Origin: Taenia hydatigena
Lineage: Eukaryota > Platyhelminthes > Cestoda > Cyclophyllidea > Taeniidae
Assembly: GCA_036345935.2 (NCBI GenBank)
Contig: JADWOT020000008.1
Coordinates: 3,885,114-3,949,113 of the forward strand
DNA: 64,000 nt
Direction of reading: 5' to 3'
A program made the translations under genes and the position numbers. The notes beneath the pieces were generated by a model. That model had not been told where the DNA came from. It saw only the letters and a list, made by a program, of their open reading frames with translations, and searched no databases. This document shows positions 35,201 through 45,648 of the stretch, piece after piece; position 1 is the first letter of the stretch, and each line of letters begins with the position of its first letter.

Positions 35201-38200
35201 GAATGTCGCCAACTCATCCGTCAACTGGAGCACGCCCGGGCCAACGAGGCGCGTCTTTCGCATGAGCTTGAAATCGCTCAAAAGACTGCTCTTATGCACG
35301 AGAACCTAATGCATCAGCTGCAGTCGATTCACGCTAACCTGGAGCATCGGGATGAGATGGAAGCGCGGCAGGCTACACGTCACATCGAGGCGCTAGAGAC
35401 GAAGCTTGAGGAGGTGAAAAAAAGCTTCGAAGAGAGACAGGAGCAGTTGTTGACTCTGAACGCGACGTTGCAATCGGAGCTTTCTCATACTAGACAGGCA
35501 CTCCGTTGCGCTGAGGAGGAGGCCTCCCAACTGCGAACGGCAATTGCTGCTAATAGGCCTTCTTCGCCGACTTCAAACGCTGGTGATTTTTCATCCACTC
35601 AAAATATTTTACTCTTTAGTCCTATATGCAACAACAAACTCCGATTAGCGTCATTACGTGTTACCCAATTTGCTTCAGACTCAGCATTTGTTTGCTTTAT
35701 AGGGCCTTCGAAAGCTCAGGCGTCCTCGTTGTCAGCAAGTGACCAGCCTGCATCTACTAATGTCACTTCAGGTGATGAAGCTCAACCCGTGGCTACACAG
35801 TTACGAAACCTCGAGCATGAGTGCGCTTCGCTTCGAGTCTCTCTCGAGGCAGTTCGTAAGCAGTGCGACGAATACAAACAGTTGGGCATCGAAATGGAGG
35901 CTCACATTGCCGGGCTTACAGAGGAAAGAGAAAATCTTGAGCACACTCACGCGCGGGAGCTTGAAGACGCCAGTCAACGTAACTGCCTTCCCGTCTTTCG
36001 TTTATGAACGTCTTTATTCCACTTTATTGTGTGCTTTTCACAGCCTCTTTTCGTGTTTATTCGATTTAGGCTGTGAGTTGCTCAGTCTGCAATTGGTATT
36101 GGAGAAGAGTGAGCGTCAAGACTTGATACACGAGAAAACGCGTCTTGCTGAGGAATATCAAATTTCGCTGAAGAAGCTGCGAGAAGACTTGGCCTCTTCA
36201 CAGTCGGCATTGAGGGATGCTGAAGAGCGTCAGGAGGCTGCACTCAAGTTGGAGTCGTCAGCGCACTCTGAAGTCGCTGCTCATCAGAAAACGGCCCAGG
36301 AAGCCCGGGAGAAGTACGAAACAGAACTTCGTCTCCATGCGCAGGTAGAGCGGCGATTTTCATGCCCGGTTTACCTACACTTTTTGTTATCTTTCACACA
36401 ACATTGGATTTTCTTGTCTGCAGGATGTACAGCTGTTGACGGAAGCTCGAAAGCTGGCCGACGAGGCACGAGCTGAAGTTGAGGGTCTTCGAGTCACCCT
36501 GGAGACGACCAAAGCATCACTGCGGCAGTCAGAAGAGCAGTTGACGGTTCAGACCAGCCTCTGGGAGGAGTCGCGTACACGTCTCGTTAAGCGTGTCGAA
36601 GACGCCGATGCAGAGATTAATCGCCTCCAGGAGCAGATTCTGACGGTGCCGTCACTCCTTTTAACATGCACTAATCACATAAGTTCTACCGGTTCGGTCT
36701 GCCGAAGCTGTAGTGAAGGTTGTTGTTAATGGGCTTCGATGATCGCAAATGCTTGCAGTGCTTGTCCGATAGGTTTTGAAGCATACTTGGAGAGTTTCAT
36801 GGCTAATTTTGCTATTCTTTTCTAGAAGTTATTAATTTAATTCCTTTTTTAATGTTCTTTTGAATGGTGGTTATGAGCTGGCTTTTCAAACTCGTTTTGT
36901 CAGACTCTAAACGGATTTTTTTTGAAGTGGTCTGTTAAAATCCCTCTTCGCTTTCGACTTCAGTTGACAGAGCAAATAGTGGGTCTTCGCAAATTGATGG
37001 ATCGCTCCGCCGACCAGTCCTTCTTCTGTGAAGAATCGAGCGGACAAATTAAGGAATCTGAGGACTTTATGCACTTATTGGAGTAAGGTTTGACGCCTCC
37101 TCTTTCCTTGCCACCGTTCTTCTCCGGCTGGGACACTAACAAGCGCATAATGTACTGGCCCTCTAGGTATCTTCGCAGGCAAAAGGCAATTGCCGAAGCG
37201 GCTGAAGAATCCGCTAACGCGGAGGCGAGCCGTCTGCACCTGCGCACCAAGACTTTGGAGACGCAGGTCGCCGATCTTGAGGCAAAACTGATAGAAGAGC
37301 GTCGAAGAAACGAGGTTCAGCTGGAAACCTCTTGTCAGCACGCCAATCTTATGAAACAAATAGAACAGGTGAACTTGCTCAATGAATCCAATCGTCTTCT
37401 CAGACAGGAGCGCCAGACGATTCGCGATGCGGCAGTTCGAGCGGAAGAACAGGTATTTTTTGCCAGGTCGATGTACTTCGTCTCTCACTTGTCGCAGGAA
37501 TGTTTTATCTGCAGATTTGTAGTCTTGGCTTTTAAAGTTGCCGTCATATAATCCTTTATGGCGTAGCTGGCCGCTTTGATTGGAGAGATGGAACCGCTTC
37601 GTACGCAATGCAAAGAACTGGAGGACGCACGGGAGATTCTCGTGTTGGAGAAACGTTCGCTCGCGGAGGAACGCGATCGCTGGAAGGAGCGGTGTACACG
37701 TCTTGTGGAGACCTCAAAGAGAATGGACCCCGAGGAATACAAGCAGGCGTGGTACATTTGCGTGCATCTGTTGCGTTTTTACCATTAAGTCGGACTTGCA
37801 GGCCGGTAGTTGCTTTTTGACTTGCCTTTTTGGTCGGTCTTATCAAGCTAATGATTTGTGCATGGCGTGAGCATCTCAATTGCTCTCCATCTGTGAAAGG
37901 TGGCACTTGATGCAAACAGTGCAGAAAAACTCGGTCTCTCGACCAGATCCTGCAATAAATGATCACTTATGGACTGCCATTTCTTTCTTCGCGCTTTTGT
38001 GTGTGCCATTACTGCAACCTCGTTCCCGGTCGGTTAGGTGGACATTTAGTGTTGTGCTCAAACCATTAATGGGCTGTGGCGCGAATGTTCAATAATTATT
38101 ACCACTTTGATGAGGAAACGCCTATTGTACCCTCAGCACGTCCACTTTGACGATAATTGATACGCCTTTTTCTTCCCTTCAAGTAATGCTCGAGACCAGT

Positions 38201-41200
38201 TGCAGGCTACCCTAGAGGCGACTGAGGAAGCGAAAACGATTTTAGAGCGTGAGTCGGCAGCTCGTATCGCTGCCCTAGAGCAGCAGATAGCTGAACTGTC
38301 GTCCAATCTCGCTCAACGCGAGTCTGAAGGCCAGAGCTTTACTGCAAAGCTTGCATCTCTCGAGTGAGTACATTTATCTTTTCAAAGTAGACGTCCGTTG
38401 GGCCTTTTGTTGCATTCACAGAAGTGACATCCCAATTTAATCTTCAAGCGAACAATGCAAAGCACAAGAAGAAGAGTTGTCGAAGAGGCAGGTCAAAATT
38501 ACGAAGCTTCGTGAAATTGGACGCAAGTATCGTCAGGAGGCTGATGAATTGAAACGTCAACTATCCAGCACACAGGAGCAAGGTTATTTGCCGAGTCTGG
38601 TGTTGAGTCGTAGTTCCTAACTAACCAACTGCTTTACTCTCTTTCATGCATTATATAGAAAAGAGCATCAAGACAACTGAGGAAGCAATGGTTGCTGTTC
38701 GTGCCGATCTCTTGAATGCGCAAGCCAACCTGCAGATTGAGCAGGAGCAGTCGTCAATGTTGAGGCAGGAAATAGATCACCTCCAACAATTGATTGATCG
38801 GGTTGAGGTTAGTGCTTCACTTGGAACCAATTGGGGGTCGGGTTTCGTTTCCGATGTAGTGAACATTTGGATTGCATGTGTTTGATTGTAGTCGTCGCCA
38901 GATTTGGACGCCATCAAGGATGCATCTCCAGAATCGCTCATCGGCAGCAGTTTACCGACATCTTCTCGCGCTTCTGTCACCTACAATCGCCTGAATCACC
39001 TCCTCTCTGCAATGATTGCGGAGTTCTACCGCATGCGAAGTCAAGCAGAAGAGCAATCAGAGCGACTCCTACGCATGCAATTAATTGAGTCTCAACTGGC
39101 TAAAACAAAAACTCAATGTGATGAACTGAAAGCCCAATTGGCATCTGTCATGGCAGCTGCTTCTAGCGAAACTGCCAACACCACACATTCTACTGCCATA
39201 GCTTCGGTAGGTCTCTAAACTGGCTGGAAGAATCGAAAGACAACCAAACACATCCGTAATTGCTTGATTGCCGTACAGAGAGAAACGGCGGATCAGCCGG
39301 CATCATCACCGGAAACGATGGGCAATGTACCAGCCGCGAAAGCGGCCACCTCGACGACGGCTACAGGGGGTGTTCCCTGGGGATTGCGAGCTGCAGCAAC
39401 AGTGCAGCCGGTGCAGACGTCTCCTCCGCCTACCGCTTCTTCCGCGAGTCCCCTTTCGGCTGCTGCTAGACAGACGGCAGAAATTCGTCCTCTGCCAAAC
39501 TTTGTTGCCACTGTTCTTCCCACCACCACCGCAGGGGTCGTTGTGGAGCCTCAGGCAAGCAGTACTGGCAGCAGCTATCTCTCACCTCTCAACGCCCAAC
39601 ATGTCGAAACTACTACCAGTCTACTTGGAAGCGTCCAAACTGTGGATTCACAACCACTTTCCGCAGGTAAAGATTCGTCAATTCTCACCTTGTATTTTTT
39701 TTTTTTTTTTGATGGTGCATTTAACTAATTATAGCCTCGATGAGACCTTTTGTGAGGTTTCCCTCAACACTACAGCCACCTGAGGGCCCGTCTGTTGCTT
39801 CAGATGATCAAACAGGTTCTAGTACGTCGTCACTTCCTCGATGCTCCGTACTCACGAAGCGTACTTACGATGAGGCGGCTTTCACTGATGAGCCGCAACA
39901 GGCAGTGGCAACAGCCGAAGGTGGTGAAGGCGAGATCGCTCTTTCTCCAACCGCTCCTGTCTCGCCTGACATTCAAGTTTCGAAACGCCTTAAACCCGCC
40001 ACTTTCTCCACTTCTCCCATTATCGGTGGTGCCTCCGTGTTATCTGTGCCTCCGGTTAAAACCACGCCAACAACTACTTCTATTGCGTCCAACTGTATGT
40101 TTGCTACTTACCAATGATAAGCCCATACAAGCATTTGAGTATGTCATCATCACGTCTCTTTTTCTGGTCAACGCGGAAATAGGCGGAACAGAGGCCACAG
40201 AAGACGAGATTCGGGTGGAAGAGACGGCCAATGATAGCGAAACCGTGGAAGAGGGTAGGGATGTAGTGGAGAGAGAATCAGTTGAGAGGGCCGAGGAGGA
40301 GCCTTTAATGGACTTTGATGAGGGCGAGGATATCGGACTGGAATACGAAAGGGAAGAGCAAGACGACCTTGGTCTAGTCACTGAGGCCTCCAATGATCAG
40401 CTCGAACGGATAAATCAGGTCTGTAATGCAATTATCTTTCTGCTTGAGGATCTGTGAAGCCATTCAAAAGTCATGCAGCAATATTGTATCTTTCAATTTG
40501 TAGGGGGTTGAGGAAGAAGGAGAGGAAAAGGCGACTGCAAACGAGGAAGAAGAGGAAGAGGAGGGTAATGGTGTTCAGACTGACTATGAAGCTGATGAGG
40601 ATGTTGACGACGAAGATGGCAGCGAGGATGAGGAAGCGGATGGGGTGGAGGATGAGGACGAGGAGCAAGAAGAGGGAGGAACAAACATCCCAGTTATTAT
40701 TCTCAGTAGTGGTGGGTTCTTGTAATAGTTTTAATTGTGTCCAGCAAACTTCCCACCTCAAAAGCCGTTTGGTGGTTTTCTTCTAGGCGAAGAAGTCAAT
40801 GAAGATGAAGATGGAGAGGAGGATGTTGAGATTGGGGATGAATCTGATGCTGAAGATGGGGAAGGAGAGGACGAAGACGGTGTAGAGGAAGCAGGGGAAG
40901 AAGAAGAAGAAGAGGAAGAAGAGGAGGAAGGAGAAGGCGATGAAGACATTCGAAGTAGTGAGGAAGTGGACGAAGTGAGAAGTCAAAACGAGGATACGGA
41001 AGGTGACGAAGATGTCGAGGGCAAGGCCCCAGAAGAAGAGCACGATCGGCCAACTACAGTCACGCCCACCTTGTCGCAGAGCACTTCTCTTTTCAGCCAA
41101 AGTAGTATTGAAGCTCCCATTACCCTCTTCAGCTCAACGATGCCTACCAAAAGCGGTGGATTGTTTTCAAGTTTGAAATCCCTACCTCCGACTGATACTA

Positions 41201-41763
41201 AGCCGAGCTCACTCTTCGGTAATTCACTCCAACATTCGTTTTAGAAGCGATAAGGCGACATCAACATCATCATATTCTTTGCGTTTGTAGGCGGCATGGC
41301 AACCTCTGCTTCACGAGGCACCTTCGCAAGCGTTCTGACACGGCATCCTCAGCCTGCTAGCTCTTGCATTCGTCAACCTATCATTCCCGGACCTGCTTCT
41401 CTCTCCACGAGGTTCACCACCTCGAGTAAGAAGTGTTTGCCACTACAATCCTTCCATTGTGCAGTAGAATAACTGGATATCTTGTTTTTCCATTGGCCCA
41501 CCGCTTAACCATGGCTTTTGTTAACAGGCGGTGTCGGTGAGATGGCTCCCGGTCCAAGCAAACAAAAGATTCGTCCAATTGTGTGGACAGAATCATCGGA
41601 CGTCTCTAGGAAGCACTCGGCTCCTCCTTCCAGCATGTCTGCTCCAGGTCTGTTTGGACCTCCACCAGGTGGTGTTCTTGGTCGTCGGAAGAACTGGGGT
41701 GGTCCTTTCGGCGGTGGTGGGGGTGGAGTTGGCAGAGGAGCCTCCAGAGGAGGCCACCGGTAG
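32280..41763 (+). CDS. TPR: Nucleoprotein TPR, nuclear pore basket
   Basis: TPR forms the nuclear basket and acts in mRNA export and spindle checkpoint control. The model has 25-26 exons: 32280-32433, 32470-32849, 32887-33000, 33041-33184, 33219-33387, 33458-33705, 33770-34595, 34674-34888, 35015-35978 (probable intron 35583-35702), 36070-36344, 36424-36645, 36964-37082, 37167-37452, 37567-37751, 38184-38363, 38449-38582, 38659-38807, 38892-39206, 39279-39666, 39735-40094, 40183-40418, 40504-40711, 40745-41218, 41291-41425, 41528-41763. Product ~2,330 aa (human 2,363). The N-terminal two-thirds is coiled coil with family motifs SLTEIYS.YV, EEKAPLL and IGRKYR. The C-terminal third is Ser/Thr/Pro-rich, then strongly acidic (a Glu run near 40890-40930), and ends in a Gly/Arg segment (GRGASRGGHR), as in animal TPR. 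An in-frame TAA at ~32436 lies inside a 36-nt intron. Exon 23 may start at 40788 instead. Confidence 0.95.
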
Positions 41764-42661
41764 AGATACCTAGACGCATTGACGCTACAAAAGAAGTGCT
41801 TTTGAATCCTTGTTACACTTTCGAGTTTTACATGCATAAGTTTGGGTTGTTGTAGCTGAAGTTTTTAATTAGTGCAGTTTTGCTTATGCCTCTGTCTACT
41901 GCATTCTTTAACAGCTACGCACATACACTGGGTCACTTCAGGCGCCGGCGGTTAGCTTACAGTTCGAGTTTCATTAACAGCGCTTTTAGAGCCGAAATTG
42001 TGGTAGCAAGGTTAAGTGGCGCTATCTTGATGCTGAGATGTATAGGCTTCATTAGTCTTTCACCAAAAAGAGTTCAGGAGGGTAATTACTGTCGCAACTC
42101 CCTTATTCCACGTGTTGCCTAGCTTGGCAGGCTTTGCTACTGGGTTTTTGAGGCAATGCCATTGGTACTGAATTAATACTCAGTAGGGCTGCGGGTTTAC
42201 AGGCAAGCAAATATTACAAGAGGAGGTGGAGAAGGGAAACACCAACCTAAAATTGCTTTGTGAACTGGAACCTCTTATTACTTAATCAACAAGATAGCGG
42301 TGTTACTTCACAATGAAGAGTTGTAGAAGATACGATAGCTGGTGGGTCATGAGCAGGTTTGGTCATGTACCTGGAAGGTTAGGCAGCTTCCGTCATCATT
42401 ATCAAACAAACTTCTACCACTTCTCTGTTAGCCGAGACTTTTCCATTAAATTATAAGCGGAAGAGTAAAATTTTAGGTCAACTTGTAATTTCCATAAGTT
42501 GCTGAGCAAATTCGATCAAAGCGATTTAATTATCCCTTACACGATTGCATCTAACTTTGGACTCCTGTCTGATTTATGCATGGAAAAAACTTTCTGTTGA
42601 AAGATTCCAAAAAAGACAGGTGACATCTTGTTTTATTGCTCCGTTTTCGAGCCTTAACTGC
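41764..42661. other. 3' flank of TPR; no gene
   Basis: It should contain the TPR 3' UTR. No AATAAA close to the stop is obvious and no other exon is supported. The stretch ends at the target duplication of the next solo LTR. Confidence 0.4.
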
Positions 42662-42846
42662 TGTAGTACTTTGTTTGTTAGAACTGCCGGTTTCTGTCAA
42701 GGTCACAGAGGTGGCCATATTGCCCTAGCTGCGTGGGCTGGCCCCTGGGCCACGCCAGCAGCCGTTTTCCCTCTGTCCGGTGAATATATATATTCTATCC
42801 TGCCACTTTGCCTTCTTTTGCCTTAAGGGAGCCTCGGGACGCTACA
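42662..42846 (+). repeat. Solo LTR of the TRIM family with 5-bp TSD
   Basis: A 185-bp LTR with intact ends TGTAGTACTTTG..GGGACGCTACA is flanked by a perfect 5-bp duplication, ACTGC at 42657-42661 and 42847-42851. This defines the LTR ends of the family independently of the full-length element. Confidence 0.93.
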
Positions 42847-43040
42847 ACTGCAATTAAAACTCGGGTGTTTTTCAACCTAATTTGCGCTGTTAGGTTAATG
42901 GTCCACACAATGGTGTTTTGCAATTTAAGATTATAGTTTAGCTAAAAGGAAAGAAAAAAGTATGGGAGTCAATCGGTTTTCGGTGCTGTCCTACCTACCA
43001 TAACTTGGTACTGCGCCAAAAGTCAGCGCTCATGGCTGAT

Positions 43041-43231
43041 TGTACTGAAATACTTTATTTGTTTGGACCGTCGGTTTTGGGCAGGGTCAGGGAGGTAGCC
43101 ATATTGCCTTAGCTTCGTAGGCTGGCCTCCGGGCCATGCCAGCAGCTCATTCCCCTCTGCCTGTTGAATATGTATATTCTATCCTAGTATTTTGCCTTCT
43201 TTTGCCTTCAATGGAGCCTCGGGAAGCTATG
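43041..43231 (+). repeat. Diverged solo LTR of the TRIM family
   Basis: It keeps GGCTGGCCTCCGGGCCATGCC, the TATATTCTA run and TTTGCCTTCTTTTGCC. The left end (TGTACTGAAATACTTTA) carries a small insertion and the right end reads GGGAAGCTATG instead of GGGACGCTACA. No clear target duplication remains. It lies 194 bp after the previous solo LTR, in the same orientation. Confidence 0.82.
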
Positions 43232-44130
43232 TTTACTCTTTTTACGCACCATAATTAATGATTTGCACTGTGATTCGGTGGTCAATGCTTCTAGGTATAA
43301 ATGATATTGTTGGGCCATTTACCGTTTGCTAAATTAGATCAGTTTTGAGCTATTAATATCCCCTCCTTTTCCTTGCGATTGCTCCTGGAACGAGAAGATT
43401 TGTCTCCTTGCGCATCTTTGTTGCGCCTGATAAGGCAAGCAATAATGCCTTAATTATGGGATTTCTGGGATTTTCTGGGACAGCTTCATCTCGCTTCGAT
43501 GCAATGTACCTTCTCGTCAAGGAGGAGATTTCGGGCTGTATTCCTACTTCTTGCCTGAAGACTACGTTCACAAAAAACGTGATTGTTGTAAATAGATCTA
43601 TCGTGTCCCAAAACAGAGGTTTATGTGTAGTATAATTTAATTCGAGAAACCAGGAAATATCACTTTACCTTGCATGACCTTCAAATTGTTACACTATTTT
43701 CTGATTAGTCAAACTTATTTATATTCGTTACCTATTTTGTGTGTGTCAACAGACCGCGTTCTGTCAAATCTCAATAATGTTGTGTGAACCGGTGTTTGCA
43801 GTTCTTGCCAAATAGGTAAGCATCTTCATGTGTTTGGATTCACTATTAGGCTCAATGCTTCTTGATACACTACAGATGTAATTAGTTTTCCACGTGTTTA
43901 GTTACTGCATTTAATTTTCCACTTTAAGTTGTGTTTTATGCAGTTTATTTTGACACTGCGATTGCATTGGTGGAGTAAAAAGATGCATTATAGGACGTTG
44001 AAATTTACTTTACCTGGCCTATTACAATCTTCACTGAAATATTATCTTGCCATGTAAGCTCCCTTTTTGATACGCGCCATCTTATTACTTATTGCAATTA
44101 AATTTTTAGCTTAGTGATTTTTCCTTTACA
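43232..44130. other. Upstream region of parkin
   Basis: No gene is supported. An AG acceptor after AAATTTTTAG (44108-44109) lies 21 nt before the parkin ATG and could close a 5' UTR intron or accept a spliced leader. Confidence 0.45.
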
Positions 44131-45324
44131 ATGCCTGTGGTCTTTCGCCTCCACGACAAATCGGTAACTCTGTATGTAAACAAAGACTGGAGCATTCTGT
44201 TTCTCAAGCAGCTTGTGTGCTCAAAGCTTGATTGTGACCCCCACACTCACTTTCTTGCCTACCAGGGCGTTCAACTTAGTGATTGGGAAGGAGTTTCAAA
44301 TTTTGACTTTCTAATTGCTAATGATGTTTTTATTGATGTCCTTCCACACACCAATCTCAACAATTGCTACGTTCTCTGCTATGACTGCGACAGTGTGACT
44401 CCCGCTGTGTTTACCACTGTTTGTGAAAGATGTGCTTCTTCCAACTTTGAAGTCTCGTCCGGCATTTCCAGCCCCGAGGTTCGGACTGCAAACGGCACTT
44501 GTAAGGAATGCACTAACTCCTCTGCTAAAGTTTCAATCAACTGTTCAAAGGATGTTACCCACAATTCACCCATATTCTTGAAACAAGTTTTTCGAAACTT
44601 TGATCACTTATTATGCGTCGCATGCTGTAGTGATGCCACTGAAGTAGTGGTCAAATTTTGCGAAAACCGTGGCCACATCCTTTGCTTTGACTGCTTTCGC
44701 ACCTATGCTGAAAGCTGCCTATCTGACGCCAGATTTGTGCGCATTCCTGAAATCGGTTATACTCTTCCCTGTCCAATTGGTTGTTCGGAGTCCTTCATTT
44801 CGGATACCCATTTGTTTCGTGTTCTAGGCAAAGTTTTTTACTCTCGTTACAAGGAGGCCGCCGCCAGGCTCTTCTGCTACACAGAGGGCTGTTTATCCTG
44901 TCCCAACTGCGGAACCTTTTGGGAAAGAACAGATGACCAAGATCAGAACTTCTTGGTCACTTGTGAGGAGCCATACGGTTGTGGAGTTGAATTTTGTTCC
45001 CGTTGTCGCAATATTGTCTCCAGTGGGGGTAACGCTTCTCGATGCACATGTAGACAGGGAGAAGCAGCCGGAGAGCGATCATTGGTTGACCTGATTACTC
45101 GTCGTGGAATACTTGGTGCTTGGAGCGGCGTCAAATTGAACTCTTCAGAGATGGCTACTTATTCCCTCATTGCGGTGACTTGTAAGAGATGTCCTTGTTG
45201 TTGCAGTCAAACCAATAAGGATGGCGGCTGCAATCATATGGTGTGCACCGTTTGTGGCTTTGAATGGTGCTGGATATGCCACTCCTCTTGGTCTAGAAGT
45301 TGTCAAACGAATCATTGGTTCTAA
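44131..45324 (+). CDS. PRKN: Parkin, RBR E3 ubiquitin-protein ligase
   Basis: Parkin is the RING-between-RING ligase that, with PINK1, marks damaged mitochondria. A single uninterrupted coding exon gives 397 aa (human 465 aa). Domains in order: ubiquitin-like (1-72), RING0 (~80-150), RING1 (~162-219, CVACC, CFDCFRTY, GYTLPCP.GC), IBR (~254-308), REP (Trp331) and RING2 (351-391). The RING2 catalytic cysteine is Cys367 in DGGCNHMVC, with His369 and Glu378 completing the triad. The C-terminus is NHWF where human parkin ends DHWFDV. The position equivalent to the PINK1 site Ser65 in the Ubl domain is Asn64 (Asp65 in a gapped alignment), not Ser/Thr. The absence of introns is odd beside intron-rich neighbours. 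The AATAAA at 45370 supports transcription end just after the stop. Confidence 0.96.
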   Translation: MPVVFRLHDKSVTLYVNKDWSILFLKQLVCSKLDCDPHTHFLAYQGVQLSDWEGVSNFDFLIANDVFIDVLPHTNLNNCYVLCYDCDSVTPAVFTTVCERCASSNFEVSSGISSPEVRTANGTCKECTNSSAKVSINCSKDVTHNSPIFLKQVFRNFDHLLCVACCSDATEVVVKFCENRGHILCFDCFRTYAESCLSDARFVRIPEIGYTLPCPIGCSESFISDTHLFRVLGKVFYSRYKEAAARLFCYTEGCLSCPNCGTFWERTDDQDQNFLVTCEEPYGCGVEFCSRCRNIVSSGGNASRCTCRQGEAAGERSLVDLITRRGILGAWSGVKLNSSEMATYSLIAVTCKRCPCCCSQTNKDGGCNHMVCTVCGFEWCWICHSSWSRSCQTNHWF

Positions 45325-45369
45325 TCAATAGCCCGTTTTTTAAACCTAAATTTTAGGCCATTTTTTGAA

Positions 45370-45375
45370 AATAAA
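45370..45375 (+). terminator. AATAAA polyadenylation signal, parkin
   Basis: A canonical signal lies 46 bp after the parkin stop codon, within the short gap before the next gene. Confidence 0.65.
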
Positions 45376-45630
45376 TGCATTGCATACGTCTTTTGTTTTG
45401 TCGTTGGGTGTTTTGGATTTTGCGCACTCTTTTATCTCCATTCCTCTGCTAATGAAAATTGCCCCCATTTTCCTTCAAGATCGCCTTATTGTTCGACATT
45501 GGATTAATTGTGAATACTGGTAACGTGTTTATGTATTATCACTGGGTTTGACTTTAATGTCAGTTATGGATGAATCCGCACAGATCGTGTATTTTCATGG
45601 CCTAGCTTTCCATTATTGTCACTTCTTTGC

Positions 45631-45632
45631 AG
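45631..45632 (+). other. 3' splice acceptor just before the DZANK1 start
   Basis: The sequence CACTTCTTTGCAG ends here, 16 nt before the DZANK1 ATG. It is a strong acceptor with no partner donor obvious between the genes. It could accept a trans-spliced leader, or close a 5' UTR intron with a donor further upstream. Confidence 0.45.
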
Positions 45633-45648
45633 GTAATTTTGTCACGAA

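Noticed and set aside
40040..41100. Long minus-strand open frames rich in Ser/Pro or hydrophobic residues
   Set aside because: They are antisense shadows of the acidic, Glu-rich TPR tail and have no family similarity.
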